64,000 nt of DNA from Paracoccus aurantiacus (GTDB taxonomy: Bacteria; Pseudomonadota; Alphaproteobacteria; Rhodobacterales; Rhodobacteraceae). A program made the translations under genes and the position numbers. Numbering within the stretch: the stretch's first letter is position 1; each line of letters starts with the position of its first letter. Of the stretch, positions 34,307 through 45,120 are shown one piece after another. The DNA lies in NCBI RefSeq assembly GCF_007993065.1, contig NZ_VOPL01000009.1, positions 1-64,000 on the forward strand. The letters are read 5' to 3'. The notes below the pieces were generated by a model, which worked only from the letters and a program-made list of their open reading frames with translations, did not search any database and had not been told where the DNA came from.

Positions 34307-36067
34307 ATGGCCCGGACGAAGAAACTGATCAACCATCCCGATGATGTCATCAGCGATCTTGTCGCGGGCCTGATCGCCGCGCATTCCGGTGAACTGCAGG
34401 TGTCGGGCGATACGGGCCGGGCAATTGTTGCGACAAATGGGCCGCGCGCGGGCAAGGTCGGTGTCGTCATAGGCGGCGGTTCAGGGCATGAGCCTGCCTT
34501 TGTCGGCTATGTCGGGCGCGGACTGGCAGACGCCGTGGCAATCGGGAATGTCTTCGCCTCGCCCGCGCCGAACCAGATTGCCGACGCCGCGCGCGCGGCC
34601 AATGGCGGGGCTGGCGTCATTTTTCTTTACGGAAATTATACTGGCGATGTGATGAATTTCACCATGGCCGCCGAGATGCTGGAGGCCGAGGGTGTGCCGA
34701 TCCGTCAGGTTCAGGTGACGGACGATGTGCTGTCCGCCCCCATCGACAAGCGATCCGAAAGGCGTGGCATTGCCGGTGATGTCTTTGTCTTCAAGGTCGC
34801 GGGCGCCGCCGCAGATCAGGGCCATTCGCTTGACCGCGTCGAGGCGCTGACGCGCAAGGCCAATGCGGCAATCTTTTCCGCAGCCGTCGCGCTTGGTCCC
34901 TGCTCGTTGCCGCAAACCGGCAAGCCGAATTTCCAGCTCGGCGATGACGAGATGGAAATCGGCATGGGCCTGCATGGCGAACCAGGTGTTCGGCGCGAAA
35001 AGCTGGCGAATGCCGATATTGTCGTCGATGACCTGATGGCCAGCATTCTGGCGGATGCGGACCTGACGGCAGGGGATCGCGTGGCCGTCATGGTCAACGG
35101 GCTGGGCGCGACCTCGCATCTGGAGCTTTACATCCTGTTCAAGCGCGTCAGCGAAATCCTCTCGGATCAGGGTGTCGAGCTGGTCCGGGCATGGGTCGGA
35201 GAATATGCGACCTCGCTTGAAATGGCAGGGGCGTCGATCACGGTGATGGCGCTGGATGACGAACTGGCGGAGCTGCTGTTTCATCCCTGCCATAGTCCTG
35301 CGTTTCATGAGGGCGCGCCTGTCGCAGTCACTGGCAGTGCAGCAGGGCCTGTCGTTGCGGCCAGAACCCAGCCTCGACCGACAACTGACGCCCCATCGGA
35401 AACTGTCCTGAAATCCGGTGGGCCGATCAGCGCCACGATCTTTCGCGACATGATGCGTCATGCCGGTCTGGCGATTATCGAGAAAGCAGATTGGCTGTCC
35501 GATCTGGACGGGCAAATCGGTGACGGCGATCACGGCGTCAGCATGGCACAGGGCTGGCGGGCAGTTCTGCACGCGCTGGATGATGCGCCGACCGATGAAA
35601 CGATTTCACAGACGTGCGGCAGGATGGGCAGCGCCTTTCTGGATGCGGTCGGCGCGTCCTCCGGGCCGCTTTATGCGACGGCATTCCAGTATGCCGGTCA
35701 TGCGGTGGCGGACAGACTGGATCTTGATGCTCCGGCGCTGGCAGCGCTTATCGCCGCCGCAGCCGACGGAATTACCACGCGGGGCGGCGCGGTCATCGGC
35801 GACAAGACCATGGCAGATGCGTGGATACCGGCAGCCGATGTCGCACGGCAGAATGCCGATACCGACGTCGTCCGGTTGATGCAGGCGGTAGCAAAAGCTG
35901 CCGAAGCCGGGATGAATGCAACCGCGGATCTTGAGGCCAGGAAAGGGCGCGCCGCCAAGCTGGGAAAACGCAGTCTTGGCCATGTTGATCCGGGCGCTGC
36001 TTCCGCATTTCTTCTGTTGAGCGGAATGAGAACCTATCTGGCGCGCGATCATCTCGGGCTGAAGTGA
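34307..36067 (+). CDS. Dihydroxyacetone-kinase-family protein (DhaK-DhaL fusion)
   Basis: A 586-residue ATP-dependent DAK-type kinase. The DhaK domain has GGGSGHEPAFVGYVGRG and EIGMGLHGEPGVRREKL with the covalent-binding His. The DhaL domain, from about residue 370, has DLDGQIGDGDHGVSM with the Mg-ADP Asp cluster and VGASSGPLYATAF. Known substrates of this family are dihydroxyacetone, D- or L-erythrulose, and others. An erythrulose kinase role (DerK/LerK type) would feed the ery pathway; dihydroxyacetone remains possible. GAAAGGA precedes ATG. Confidence 0.88.
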   Translation: MARTKKLINHPDDVISDLVAGLIAAHSGELQVSGDTGRAIVATNGPRAGKVGVVIGGGSGHEPAFVGYVGRGLADAVAIGNVFASPAPNQIADAARAANGGAGVIFLYGNYTGDVMNFTMAAEMLEAEGVPIRQVQVTDDVLSAPIDKRSERRGIAGDVFVFKVAGAAADQGHSLDRVEALTRKANAAIFSAAVALGPCSLPQTGKPNFQLGDDEMEIGMGLHGEPGVRREKLANADIVVDDLMASILADADLTAGDRVAVMVNGLGATSHLELYILFKRVSEILSDQGVELVRAWVGEYATSLEMAGASITVMALDDELAELLFHPCHSPAFHEGAPVAVTGSAAGPVVAARTQPRPTTDAPSETVLKSGGPISATIFRDMMRHAGLAIIEKADWLSDLDGQIGDGDHGVSMAQGWRAVLHALDDAPTDETISQTCGRMGSAFLDAVGASSGPLYATAFQYAGHAVADRLDLDAPALAALIAAAADGITTRGGAVIGDKTMADAWIPAADVARQNADTDVVRLMQAVAKAAEAGMNATADLEARKGRAAKLGKRSLGHVDPGAASAFLLLSGMRTYLARDHLGLK

Positions 36068-36128
36068 CCTGCCACAGGGTTTTCCGCGTCTGCCCGGACT
36101 GACGTGCAGATCATCGGCGCTGTCCTGA

Positions 36129-37240
<1,112 letters not shown>

Positions 37241-37274
37241 GAAAACCGCATTATCTTATCGTCAGGACCGATCA

Positions 37275-38168
37275 ATGCCGCGACGCGCCTTTAACGACCT
37301 TTATGCCTTCACCGCCGTGGCCGAAGAGCGCAGCTTTACCCGCGCCGCCGCACGGCTTGGGATCTCGCAATCGACGCTCAGCCAGACGGTGCGCAATCTG
37401 GAGGAAGTGCTGGATGTGCGGCTGCTGACCCGTTCCACCCGCAGCGTGGCGCTGACGGAAGCCGGCGCGCAACTGCTGGAAACGCTGGGGCCGGGTTTTG
37501 CGCAGATGGAAAACGCGCTGGATGCGCTTGGCGATCTGACCGACCGGCCACGCGGCACGATCCGCATCAGTGCGGGCGAACACGCTGCGGTGTCCGTTCT
37601 ACAGCCCGGACTGTCCCGGTTTCTGGCCGAATACCCGGACATTCGTGTCGAAATTGCGGTCAGCAATGCCCTGATCGATATCGTGGCGGATGGGCTCGAT
37701 GCAGGCGTTCGCATGGGCGACACACTGGCGCAGGACATGATCGCCATGAGGATCAGCCCGGATATCCGGTTCGCAATCGCCGCGTCGCCGGAATATCTTA
37801 AGGGCCGGTCTGCGGTTTCGGCGCCACAGGATCTGACCCAGCACCGATGCATCATGACCCGGATGCCGACCCATGGCGATATTCTGGTCTGGGAGCTTGA
37901 GCGTGGCACGCAAGAGGCGCGGGTGAAGATCGAAGGGCCGCTTGTCGTCTCGACCATCGCCCTGCGCGTGAATGCAGCTTTGGACGGGGTCGGGATCGTC
38001 TTCATGCCCGAAGATCAGCTTGAGCCACATATCAGCGCAGGTCGCCTGAGGCCGGTTCTGAAGGACTGGTGGCCCACTTACGAGGGCTATCACCTTTACT
38101 ATCCCAGCCGCCGCCAGCCCACGCCCGCCTTCCGGCTGCTTCTGGAGGCATTGCGCTGGCGAGGTTGA
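37275..38168 (+). CDS. LysR-family transcriptional regulator
   Basis: A 297-residue LTTR. HTH segment FTRAAARLGISQSTLSQTVRNLEE is followed by the family's RLLTRSTRSVALTEAG, then a substrate-binding domain. It closely follows the AKR-regulator type found beside AKR/flavodoxin clusters. Divergent from one AKR gene and convergent with the other. It probably activates the genes preceded by the CTAATC motif. Confidence 0.92.
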   Translation: MPRRAFNDLYAFTAVAEERSFTRAAARLGISQSTLSQTVRNLEEVLDVRLLTRSTRSVALTEAGAQLLETLGPGFAQMENALDALGDLTDRPRGTIRISAGEHAAVSVLQPGLSRFLAEYPDIRVEIAVSNALIDIVADGLDAGVRMGDTLAQDMIAMRISPDIRFAIAASPEYLKGRSAVSAPQDLTQHRCIMTRMPTHGDILVWELERGTQEARVKIEGPLVVSTIALRVNAALDGVGIVFMPEDQLEPHISAGRLRPVLKDWWPTYEGYHLYYPSRRQPTPAFRLLLEALRWRG

Positions 38169-38171
38169 AAA

Positions 38172-38194
38172 AAGGGGCGGTCAGGCCGCCCCTT
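38172..38194 (-). terminator. Rho-independent terminator of the Tat-AKR gene
   Basis: AAGGGGCGG-TCAGG-CCGCCCCTT is a perfect 9-bp stem with a 5-base loop between the convergent LysR and AKR genes. On the minus strand it is followed by a T-run (complement of the A-run at 38168-38173), so it terminates the leftward AKR transcript; it could also stop LysR transcription. Confidence 0.8.
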
Positions 38195-38198
38195 CCGA

Positions 38199-39359
<1,161 letters not shown>

Positions 39360-39375
39360 GACAATTCCTCTCGCA

Positions 39376-40428
39376 TTATTGGTTCAGGTTTTTCGCGTCC
39401 AGCCAGCCCGCGATGTGATCGGCGATCTGGCCATTGTTCAGGTCCGACATCAGGAAATGCGTGCCGCCGGTGATGCCTTCTTCCGGCAGATGAACCAGTG
39501 TCGCATCGCCGCCGCGTTCATTAATTGCATCGACCCAGAGCCGCGCCATATCCAGCCGCACGCGCCAATTGTCCTTGCCGCGTTCCTCGGTCGGTTCATC
39601 GGGGATATTGTCGCCGTAATAGATCACGATGGGGATTTCGGTGAGCCGCACGAAATCCTCGGCCGGGATCGGCTCGGCCTCCAGCGTTCCTGCCGCACTG
39701 GGCATGGCTTCAGGCATCGCATCTTCGGGGAAGACGAAGCCGCTGCCCGGTTCCAGTGCGACAATCCCCTTCACATCCGGGTTCCGGATCGCGGTCAGCC
39801 ATCCGGGGCCGCCTGCCTGCGAATGCGTGACCAGCACCGCCGGTCCGATCCGGTCAATCAAGGCCGAGGTCGCATCGGCCAGAATGGCGGGGTCATATGG
39901 CCCTGTATTCGGCGTGACCGAACGGAAGAACTGGTTCAGCGTTTCCTCTGACTGATCGACCTGCACGCCCTCGAAATACTCGGGCCATTGACCAAAGCGG
40001 AACTGGTCGAAGAACAGCTGGTCGTAGGGCGTCGGCTCGATGCTCGCAGCCTCGGTGCTGTTGCCCGCGCGCCCACGGCGGGCCTGATCGATCACATAGG
40101 TCGTGTAGCCCCGGCGCAGGAACATGGTCTGAAACCCCTCGCGCCCGTCCGAGGTCGTCTCCCAACTGCGGCCCGACTGATAGGCGCCGTGCCAGAAGAC
40201 CAGCGGCAGCGGATTGGCGTCCTGCGGCACCTGATAGAAGGCATAAAGATGATTGCCGTGGAATGTCTGCCCGGCCTCGGTCGGGGCGTTGTTGTCATAT
40301 TCGCCGGGAGTCTCAATGACCGTGCCGCCTGCGGCAAAGCTGCCCTGATCGACGATGGTCAGCGGCTCAAACGCGGCGGCTGGCAGGGCGAAGGCGGTGG
40401 CGAGGGTGAATGCGTAAATGCGATCCAT
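39376..40428 (-). CDS. Secreted alpha/beta hydrolase (esterase-like)
   Basis: A 350-residue hydrolase. It has a Sec signal peptide (MDRIYAFTLATAFALPAAA), an oxyanion-type LPLVFWHGAYQSG, the nucleophile elbow VTHSQAGG (Ser) and a C-terminal EGITGGTHFL His. CCGGAGGAAG precedes ATG 40428. Its promoter contains the CTAATCAAACAA element. Probably an ester or lactone hydrolase in the periplasm, acting with the exported AKR. Substrate unknown. Confidence 0.83.
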   Translation of the reverse strand: MDRIYAFTLATAFALPAAAFEPLTIVDQGSFAAGGTVIETPGEYDNNAPTEAGQTFHGNHLYAFYQVPQDANPLPLVFWHGAYQSGRSWETTSDGREGFQTMFLRRGYTTYVIDQARRGRAGNSTEAASIEPTPYDQLFFDQFRFGQWPEYFEGVQVDQSEETLNQFFRSVTPNTGPYDPAILADATSALIDRIGPAVLVTHSQAGGPGWLTAIRNPDVKGIVALEPGSGFVFPEDAMPEAMPSAAGTLEAEPIPAEDFVRLTEIPIVIYYGDNIPDEPTEERGKDNWRVRLDMARLWVDAINERGGDATLVHLPEEGITGGTHFLMSDLNNGQIADHIAGWLDAKNLNQ

Positions 40429-40473
40429 GATCTTCCTCCGGTTGCGGTTGCATTGAAGGTAGCGGCAGGCGTT

Positions 40474-40485
40474 TTGTTTGATTAG
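40474..40485 (-). promoter_or_regulatory. CTAATCAAACAA motif, hydrolase-AKR promoter
   Basis: CTAATCAAACAA reads leftwards from 40485, 46 bases before the hydrolase ATG. An identical 12-mer faces the other way at 40579-40590 upstream of the flavodoxin gene. A candidate LysR site. Confidence 0.6.
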
Positions 40486-40578
40486 CCGATATCTCCCGAT
40501 AGGGTTCATTGACGTTTTCGATAAATTAAGACGGGCGATTTATCCGGATAGCCAATGAAGCCAATCGGATATTTGTGC

Positions 40579-40590
40579 CTAATCAAACAA
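40579..40590 (+). promoter_or_regulatory. CTAATCAAACAA motif, flavodoxin promoter
   Basis: The same 12-mer, followed at normal spacing by a TTATCTT -10-like sequence (from 40611). The two inverted copies are separated by 93 bases in the divergent gap. Confidence 0.6.
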
Positions 40591-40659
40591 TCTGACGGCG
40601 TTATCTTGATCTGCGAAGGGCAGCGAAACTGCTGGCCCATGGATCAAGGGGAGACCGTC

Positions 40660-41229
40660 ATGACCAATGGCATCAACCGCCGCGATACCTTCAAGGCAGC
40701 CCTGCTGCCTTTTGTGGCTGCACAACTGGCCGCGAAGCCTGCCGCGGCGCAGACGGGCGGCGGCAGCGTCGTCGTTTACCTGTCCCGCTCGGGCAATACG
40801 CGGGTTCTGGCGGGCGCGCTGTCGCGCCGCTTCAACGCCGATCTGTTCGAGCTGCGCCCGCGCGACCCTTGGCCCGCGGATTATGACGAGATGGTTGATT
40901 GGGCATCTGCCATGCGAGAACAGGGCAACAATGTGCCGCTGGCCGAAGACCTGCCGGGCATCGACGGCTACGACACCGTGTTCCAGTGCCATCCGATCTG
41001 GGGGATGGATCTGCCCGCCGTGACGGCCAGCTTTCTGCAAAGCCATGACCTTTCGGGCAAGACCGTCATCCCGATCATTACCCATGGCGGCTATGGCACC
41101 GGCGACGCGGTCGCAACCGCGCAATCGCTGGCCCCGAATGCCAGGTTCACCGAAGCTTTCGTGCTGGAATGCAATCAGGAACGCGACGATATGGCCAGTC
41201 TGAACGCCTGGCTGGACGAAAGCCTTTGA
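40660..41229 (+). CDS. Flavodoxin-family protein with Tat-type signal
   Basis: A 189-residue flavodoxin-like protein. N-terminal NRRDTFKAALLPFVAAQLAA and AAAQ is a twin-arginine-like signal. The mature part has the FMN phosphate loop VVYLSRSGNTRVLAG and HPIWGMDLPA plus THGGYGTGDA around the isoalloxazine ring. I start at ATG 40660 after AAGGGGAG. Exported flavodoxins are rare; it may relay electrons to the other periplasmic enzymes of the cluster. Confidence 0.85.
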   Translation: MTNGINRRDTFKAALLPFVAAQLAAKPAAAQTGGGSVVVYLSRSGNTRVLAGALSRRFNADLFELRPRDPWPADYDEMVDWASAMREQGNNVPLAEDLPGIDGYDTVFQCHPIWGMDLPAVTASFLQSHDLSGKTVIPIITHGGYGTGDAVATAQSLAPNARFTEAFVLECNQERDDMASLNAWLDESL

Positions 41230-41243
41230 CGCGAGGATCTACC

Positions 41244-41993
41244 ATGACGTCTGCCAAACCCATCCTGCTGTCTGTCGGCGCGACCGGCAGCATCGGCACC
41301 CATGTCATCCGCGCCGCGCAAAAGCACGGCTTCCATGTCCGTGCCCTTGTCCGCAGCCCCAAAACCGCCAAGCTGCCGCCCGAGATCGAGATCGTGGAAG
41401 GCGATCTGACCCGGCCCGAAACGCTGAAGGCTGCTGTGGGCGGGGCGGATTACATCACCTTCACCCACGGCACGCATGGCGGCCAGCAGAATGCCGAGGC
41501 CGTCGATTATGGTGGCGTGCGCAATATCCTTGCGGCCCTGAACGGTGCCCGACCGCGTGTCTCGCTGATGACCGCCATCGGCACTACCGACCGCAAGGGC
41601 GCGCATGACTGGAAGCGCCGGGGCGAGCGGCTGATCCGCGCCAGTGGGCTGGATTACACCATTATCCGCCCCGGCTGGTTCGATTATAACGAGGCCTCAC
41701 AGCGCAGGCTGGTCATGCCGCAAGGCGACGTGCCGGTCACCGGCGCACCAGCCGATGGGGTGATCGCGCGGGATCAGCTGGGTGACGTGCTGGTGCGCAG
41801 CCTTACGTCGGACGCGGCACGCAACAAGACCTTCGCACTGCTGGCCGAAGAGGGCGAGGAGCAGCCTGATCTGGACGTCGTCTTTGCTGGACTTCACCCG
41901 GACGTGCCGGGCGAGCCTGACGGTTACGGCGATCCGCACAACATGCCGCTCGATGATGAGCCTGCCGATATCCGCGCCGCGATGAAGGCCTGA
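41244..41993 (+). CDS. NAD(P)-binding atypical SDR (NmrA/YwnB-like)
   Basis: A 249-residue extended/atypical SDR with SVGATGSIGTHVIRAAQ cofactor motif, LTAIGTTDRKG and YTIIRPGWFDYNE. It has no classical YxxxK pair and no signal peptide, so it is cytoplasmic. Starts 14 bases after the flavodoxin stop. Related proteins are NADPH-sensing regulators or quinone/flavin reductases. Role here unclear. Confidence 0.8.
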   Translation: MTSAKPILLSVGATGSIGTHVIRAAQKHGFHVRALVRSPKTAKLPPEIEIVEGDLTRPETLKAAVGGADYITFTHGTHGGQQNAEAVDYGGVRNILAALNGARPRVSLMTAIGTTDRKGAHDWKRRGERLIRASGLDYTIIRPGWFDYNEASQRRLVMPQGDVPVTGAPADGVIARDQLGDVLVRSLTSDAARNKTFALLAEEGEEQPDLDVVFAGLHPDVPGEPDGYGDPHNMPLDDEPADIRAAMKA

Positions 41994-42040
41994 CATCCCA
42001 TTCATCGAGAATACCGATAAGCCCAAGCGCTTTTCCCTGA

Positions 42041-42052
42041 CTAATCCGATTG
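42041..42052 (+). promoter_or_regulatory. CTAATC motif, cytochrome P460-like promoter
   Basis: CTAATCCGATTG, followed 16 bases later by CTTATCTTG, mirrors the layout before the flavodoxin gene. It is 48 bases from the cytochrome ATG. Confidence 0.5.
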
Positions 42053-42099
42053 GCCGGGTGGGCTTATCTTGCCGTCAACCGAACAGGAGACGCATTGCC

Positions 42100-42555
42100 A
42101 TGAAGATTTTTCAGGCCATTCTGCCAGCTGCCCTGACGCTGGGGCTGACCCATGCCGCATTGGCCGAGCCGAACCGAGTCGAGTTCCCGGACAATCTGGG
42201 TGAATTGGCGCTTTATACGACCGTGGCGCGCGGCGACATCTTCGAGAATGTCTATACGTCGCAAGAGGCTCTCGATGCGATCCAGCAGAACGATGAGCCT
42301 CCCTATGGCACGCAGATTGTGCTGGAGATTTTCCGCGACGACGCGTTGTGGCGCTATTTCGTCATGCAGAATGGCGAGGGCTGGGGCGACGAATATGACG
42401 AAACCACCCGCACCGGCGACTGGCAGTTCCAGTGGTACTGGCCAGATGGCACCATCAACACGGAGGAGAACACCGAACGCTGCCGCGCCTGCCACCAGTC
42501 GCGCGAGGGTCGCAGCTACATGTTCACCTATAACGATGCGCGGAGGTTTGAATGA
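42100..42555 (+). CDS. Cytochrome P460-like periplasmic heme protein
   Basis: A 151-residue protein with signal peptide (MKIFQAILPAALTLGLTHAALA) and a C-terminal heme-c motif CRACH in ERCRACHQSREGRSYMF. Aromatic-rich YWPDG before it and the length fit the cytochrome P460 fold, which handles small nitrogen compounds in some bacteria. It overlaps the DUF4405 gene by ATGA. Whether it has P460-type activity is not established. Confidence 0.75.
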   Translation: MKIFQAILPAALTLGLTHAALAEPNRVEFPDNLGELALYTTVARGDIFENVYTSQEALDAIQQNDEPPYGTQIVLEIFRDDALWRYFVMQNGEGWGDEYDETTRTGDWQFQWYWPDGTINTEENTERCRACHQSREGRSYMFTYNDARRFE

Positions 42556-43256
42556 CACGACCCTCGCTGAAATCGCCGCTGGCGCGGCTGGTGCTGGATG
42601 GTGGCGCAACCGCGCTGCTGGTCCTGGCGTTGGCCTATTGGTGGCTGGGAAACCTGACACATGAAATCGCCGGAACGGCGCTGTTCGTGCTGATTGGGCG
42701 GCATCTGGTCAATAACAGCTATTGGTGGCGCAATCTGCGCAAAGGCCGTTATGACCTGCGCCGCCGGGTCGGGCTGGTGCTGAACCTTGGGCTGGCTGCC
42801 GCGATGACAGTGTCGCTGATGACCAGTTTTGCCATTTCGCGCGATATCTTTGGCTGGCTGCCTTTGCCCGACAGCTACACCATCAGCGAGATCCACCTGT
42901 TCGCCGCCTATTGGGTCATGGCGATTGTCGGGCTGCATATCGGGCTGAACTGGAACCGTGTTTCTGCCTTGCTGCGCAATCTAGGGCTGCGCGCTCCGGT
43001 CTGGCGCTGGATCGGTTGGGGGCTTGGCATTGTGCTGGCGGCGCTTGGCCTGCGCAGCGCGGCGGTAATGGATCTTTGGACGCGTCTGCGCTTCGATTAC
43101 AGCCTCGTCATGTGGGATTTCAACGAACAAGCGACGGCATTCTTCGGCCACTGGTTGGCGATCATCGCGCTGTTCGCATTCGCGATGCATCTTGCGCTGC
43201 TGGCCTTGGATCGGCTGCCCCGATTCCGCACCGCGCGGCCGGTCGAAGGCGGCTGA
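42552..43256 (+). CDS. DUF4405-family integral membrane protein (cytochrome b-like)
   Basis: A 234-residue membrane protein with about five or six helices. Conserved His residues occur in helices (NLTHEIAG, LIGRHLVNN, EIHLFAAYW, LHIGLNWN, FFGHWLA), consistent with a b-type heme scaffold as in DUF4405/cytochrome b561-like proteins. Translationally coupled to the P460-like gene, so it may be its electron donor or acceptor at the inner membrane. Confidence 0.78.
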   Translation: MTRPSLKSPLARLVLDGGATALLVLALAYWWLGNLTHEIAGTALFVLIGRHLVNNSYWWRNLRKGRYDLRRRVGLVLNLGLAAAMTVSLMTSFAISRDIFGWLPLPDSYTISEIHLFAAYWVMAIVGLHIGLNWNRVSALLRNLGLRAPVWRWIGWGLGIVLAALGLRSAAVMDLWTRLRFDYSLVMWDFNEQATAFFGHWLAIIALFAFAMHLALLALDRLPRFRTARPVEGG

Positions 43257-43282
43257 TCCGACCGAGGGAAAGGAATGTCAGT

Positions 43283-43399
43283 ATGAACAACCCATTCAAC
43301 GCAAAACTGCCCAGACGCGCTGCCGTCGCGCTGAATTTCATCGCTGGCACGCTAACCGCTGCTCAACAGCCTTTCGAGCCAGATCGGAGCACAATATGA
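43283..43399 (+). CDS. Small hypothetical protein
   Basis: A 38-residue frame starting MNNPFNAKLPRRAAVALNF. It has a possible ribosome-binding site (GAAAGGAA) and overlaps the hydrolase start by ATGA, which supports translation as a leader. The KLPRRAAVAL segment looks like the beginning of an export signal, so it may be the stump of a lost gene. Weakly supported. Confidence 0.3.
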   Translation: MNNPFNAKLPRRAAVALNFIAGTLTAAQQPFEPDRSTI

Positions 43400-44313
43400 A
43401 CGCCATGACCAGCACTACCCCATCTGCGACCCTCATGGGGGAGGACACCATCGCCGACCTGCTGCGGCATCCGGCGCTACAAGGCTTCGCTGAACACCTG
43501 CTGCCATGGGCGGATCGGAATTATGACCAATCCATGCCGCTGTCGCAACTTGGTCAGCTGCTGCCCTATCACAGCGAGGTGCGACCGGATGCCTTGCTGA
43601 GTGGCATCAACCGCGTCATCGCCGATGCCGGCTCCGGCAAGCCGGTCTTTCATGATATCTATTCCGCCGAGGAACGCCGCGCCAACCCTTCGCTGGAGGA
43701 AGTGGGCCTATTCTTCTTTGCCGCTGACCCTGGCGCGCCTTTCGCCATCATCGCGCCAGGCGGCGGCTTCACCTATGTCGGCGCGATCCACGAGGGCTTT
43801 CCCTGTGCACAAGAGATCAACGCCAAGGGACTGAACGCTTTCGTCCTGACCTATCGCACCGGCCAGGGCGGTCAGATCGCAACGCAGGATATGGCCCGCG
43901 CGGTGGATTATGTGATGGATCATGCAACGGAATTGCAGGTCGCGACCGAGGGATATTCGCTCTGGGGCAGTTCCGCCGGCGCCCGCATGGCGGCCTATAT
44001 CGGCAGCCATGGACCCGACGCATTCGGCGCCCGCAGCACCGCGCGTCCGGCCGCGGTCATCATCGCCTATACCTCTCACAACGATACCGGTCGAAAAGAG
44101 CCGCCGACCTATATCGTCGTCGGTGGCCGAGATGGCATCGCTCCGCCGCGCAATATGCAGGCCCGCGCTGCGCGCTTGCGGGATATGGGGGCAGAGGTCG
44201 CGATGACAGTCTTCCCCAATCTCGGCCACGGCTTCGGGACCGGCGCCGGAACGGAGGCTGCGGGGTGGGTTGGAGATGCGGTGAGGTTCTGGAAAGAGCA
44301 GGTTGCACAATAG
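43396..44313 (+). CDS. Alpha/beta hydrolase (BD-FAE/esterase-lipase type)
   Basis: A 305-residue hydrolase without signal peptide. Oxyanion-region FAIIAPGGGFTYVGAIHEG (HGGG-like with PGGG), nucleophile YSLWGSSAGARMA, acid near VVGGRDGIAPP and His in NLGHGFGTG. I start at 43396, overlapping the small frame; an ATG three codons later is possible. It is the last gene of the redox cluster. Substrate unknown. Confidence 0.83.
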   Translation: MNAMTSTTPSATLMGEDTIADLLRHPALQGFAEHLLPWADRNYDQSMPLSQLGQLLPYHSEVRPDALLSGINRVIADAGSGKPVFHDIYSAEERRANPSLEEVGLFFFAADPGAPFAIIAPGGGFTYVGAIHEGFPCAQEINAKGLNAFVLTYRTGQGGQIATQDMARAVDYVMDHATELQVATEGYSLWGSSAGARMAAYIGSHGPDAFGARSTARPAAVIIAYTSHNDTGRKEPPTYIVVGGRDGIAPPRNMQARAARLRDMGAEVAMTVFPNLGHGFGTGAGTEAAGWVGDAVRFWKEQVAQ

Positions 44314-44434
44314 CAAAGCGCACTCACGCACTTCACGAGACACTCGGTCGTCAGCCACACGGGACGCAGCTCGGTTTCTGTCCCCCAGATGGATAGGGGA
44401 TACACGAACCCAGTCTGTTATTTCTACCTCGTCC

Positions 44435-44456
44435 GATTGAAGCGCAAGATTCGGAG
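44435..44456 (+). promoter_or_regulatory. Ada-box element 1 (before the Cys-motif gene and alkB)
   Basis: GATTGAAGCGCAA followed by GATTCGGAG. It nearly matches the E. coli ada site (AAT-N6-GCAA) and agrees with element 3 at 14 of 22 bases, all of GCAAG and CGGAG included. A CATTCT -10-like hexamer starts 22 bases downstream (44479). It ends 52 bases before the ATG. Confidence 0.7.
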
Positions 44457-44508
44457 TGGCGTCTGAGCACCACTGCGCCATTCTTGCGCCTGCAAAAAGG
44501 AGCAACGA

Positions 44509-45120
44509 ATGCCGCTGCAAAACCGTGTCACCCCGTTTGGCGAAATTGTCGCCGCGGATGCGCGGGGTATGTTCACGGGCAATCGCGGCATTCTCCACGC
44601 ACCCCAGGGGCAGCGCTTGGCCAATAGGCGATGGACAAGCAAGGCGTGGCTGATCTGTCGTTGCGATTACAAGGGTCGTCGGCGCGAGGTGATGACAGGC
44701 CGAAAATGGACTGAGTTGTTCTTTCTGGATGAGGCGACCGCGCTTGCGGCGGGTCATCGCCCCTGTTTCCGGTGCCGCAGAGACGCCGCCCTGCGATACC
44801 GCTACAGTTGGCAGAACGCACCTTCGGCCAAGGCGATGGATACCGCCCTGCACTCACAGCGATTGCACGGACGCGACAAACGGTTGCATCCTCTGCCATC
44901 GGGGTCACTGCCTGTCGGCGTGATGGCGGCTGCCGGGCCTACGGCGTGGCTCTGGGCCGGACACTGGCTGAAATGGTCGCATACCGGATACATGGCGGGA
45001 AAGCCGCCCGGACTTGACGGACTGCTGACACCGCCGTCAAGCTACGACGCGCTGAAAGCCGGGTATCGTCCGACGCTCCACCCATCCGCAGTTGTGAAAG
45101 GGACCAGCAATGACCAGTGA
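44509..45120 (+). CDS. Uncharacterised protein with Ada-like Cys motif, upstream of alkB
   Basis: A 203-residue protein of unknown function. FFLDEATALAAGHRPCFRC (residues 71-89) parallels the Ada zinc region of the neighbouring ada gene, AFYDAPKDAEAAGFRPCMRC. With C50 and C52 it could form a four-Cys zinc site (C50, C52, C86, C89). AAAAGGAGCAACGA precedes the ATG. It overlaps alkB by 11 bases and shares its Ada-box promoter, so a role in alkylation damage is likely. Biochemistry is unknown. Confidence 0.8.
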   Translation: MPLQNRVTPFGEIVAADARGMFTGNRGILHAPQGQRLANRRWTSKAWLICRCDYKGRRREVMTGRKWTELFFLDEATALAAGHRPCFRCRRDAALRYRYSWQNAPSAKAMDTALHSQRLHGRDKRLHPLPSGSLPVGVMAAAGPTAWLWAGHWLKWSHTGYMAGKPPGLDGLLTPPSSYDALKAGYRPTLHPSAVVKGTSNDQ

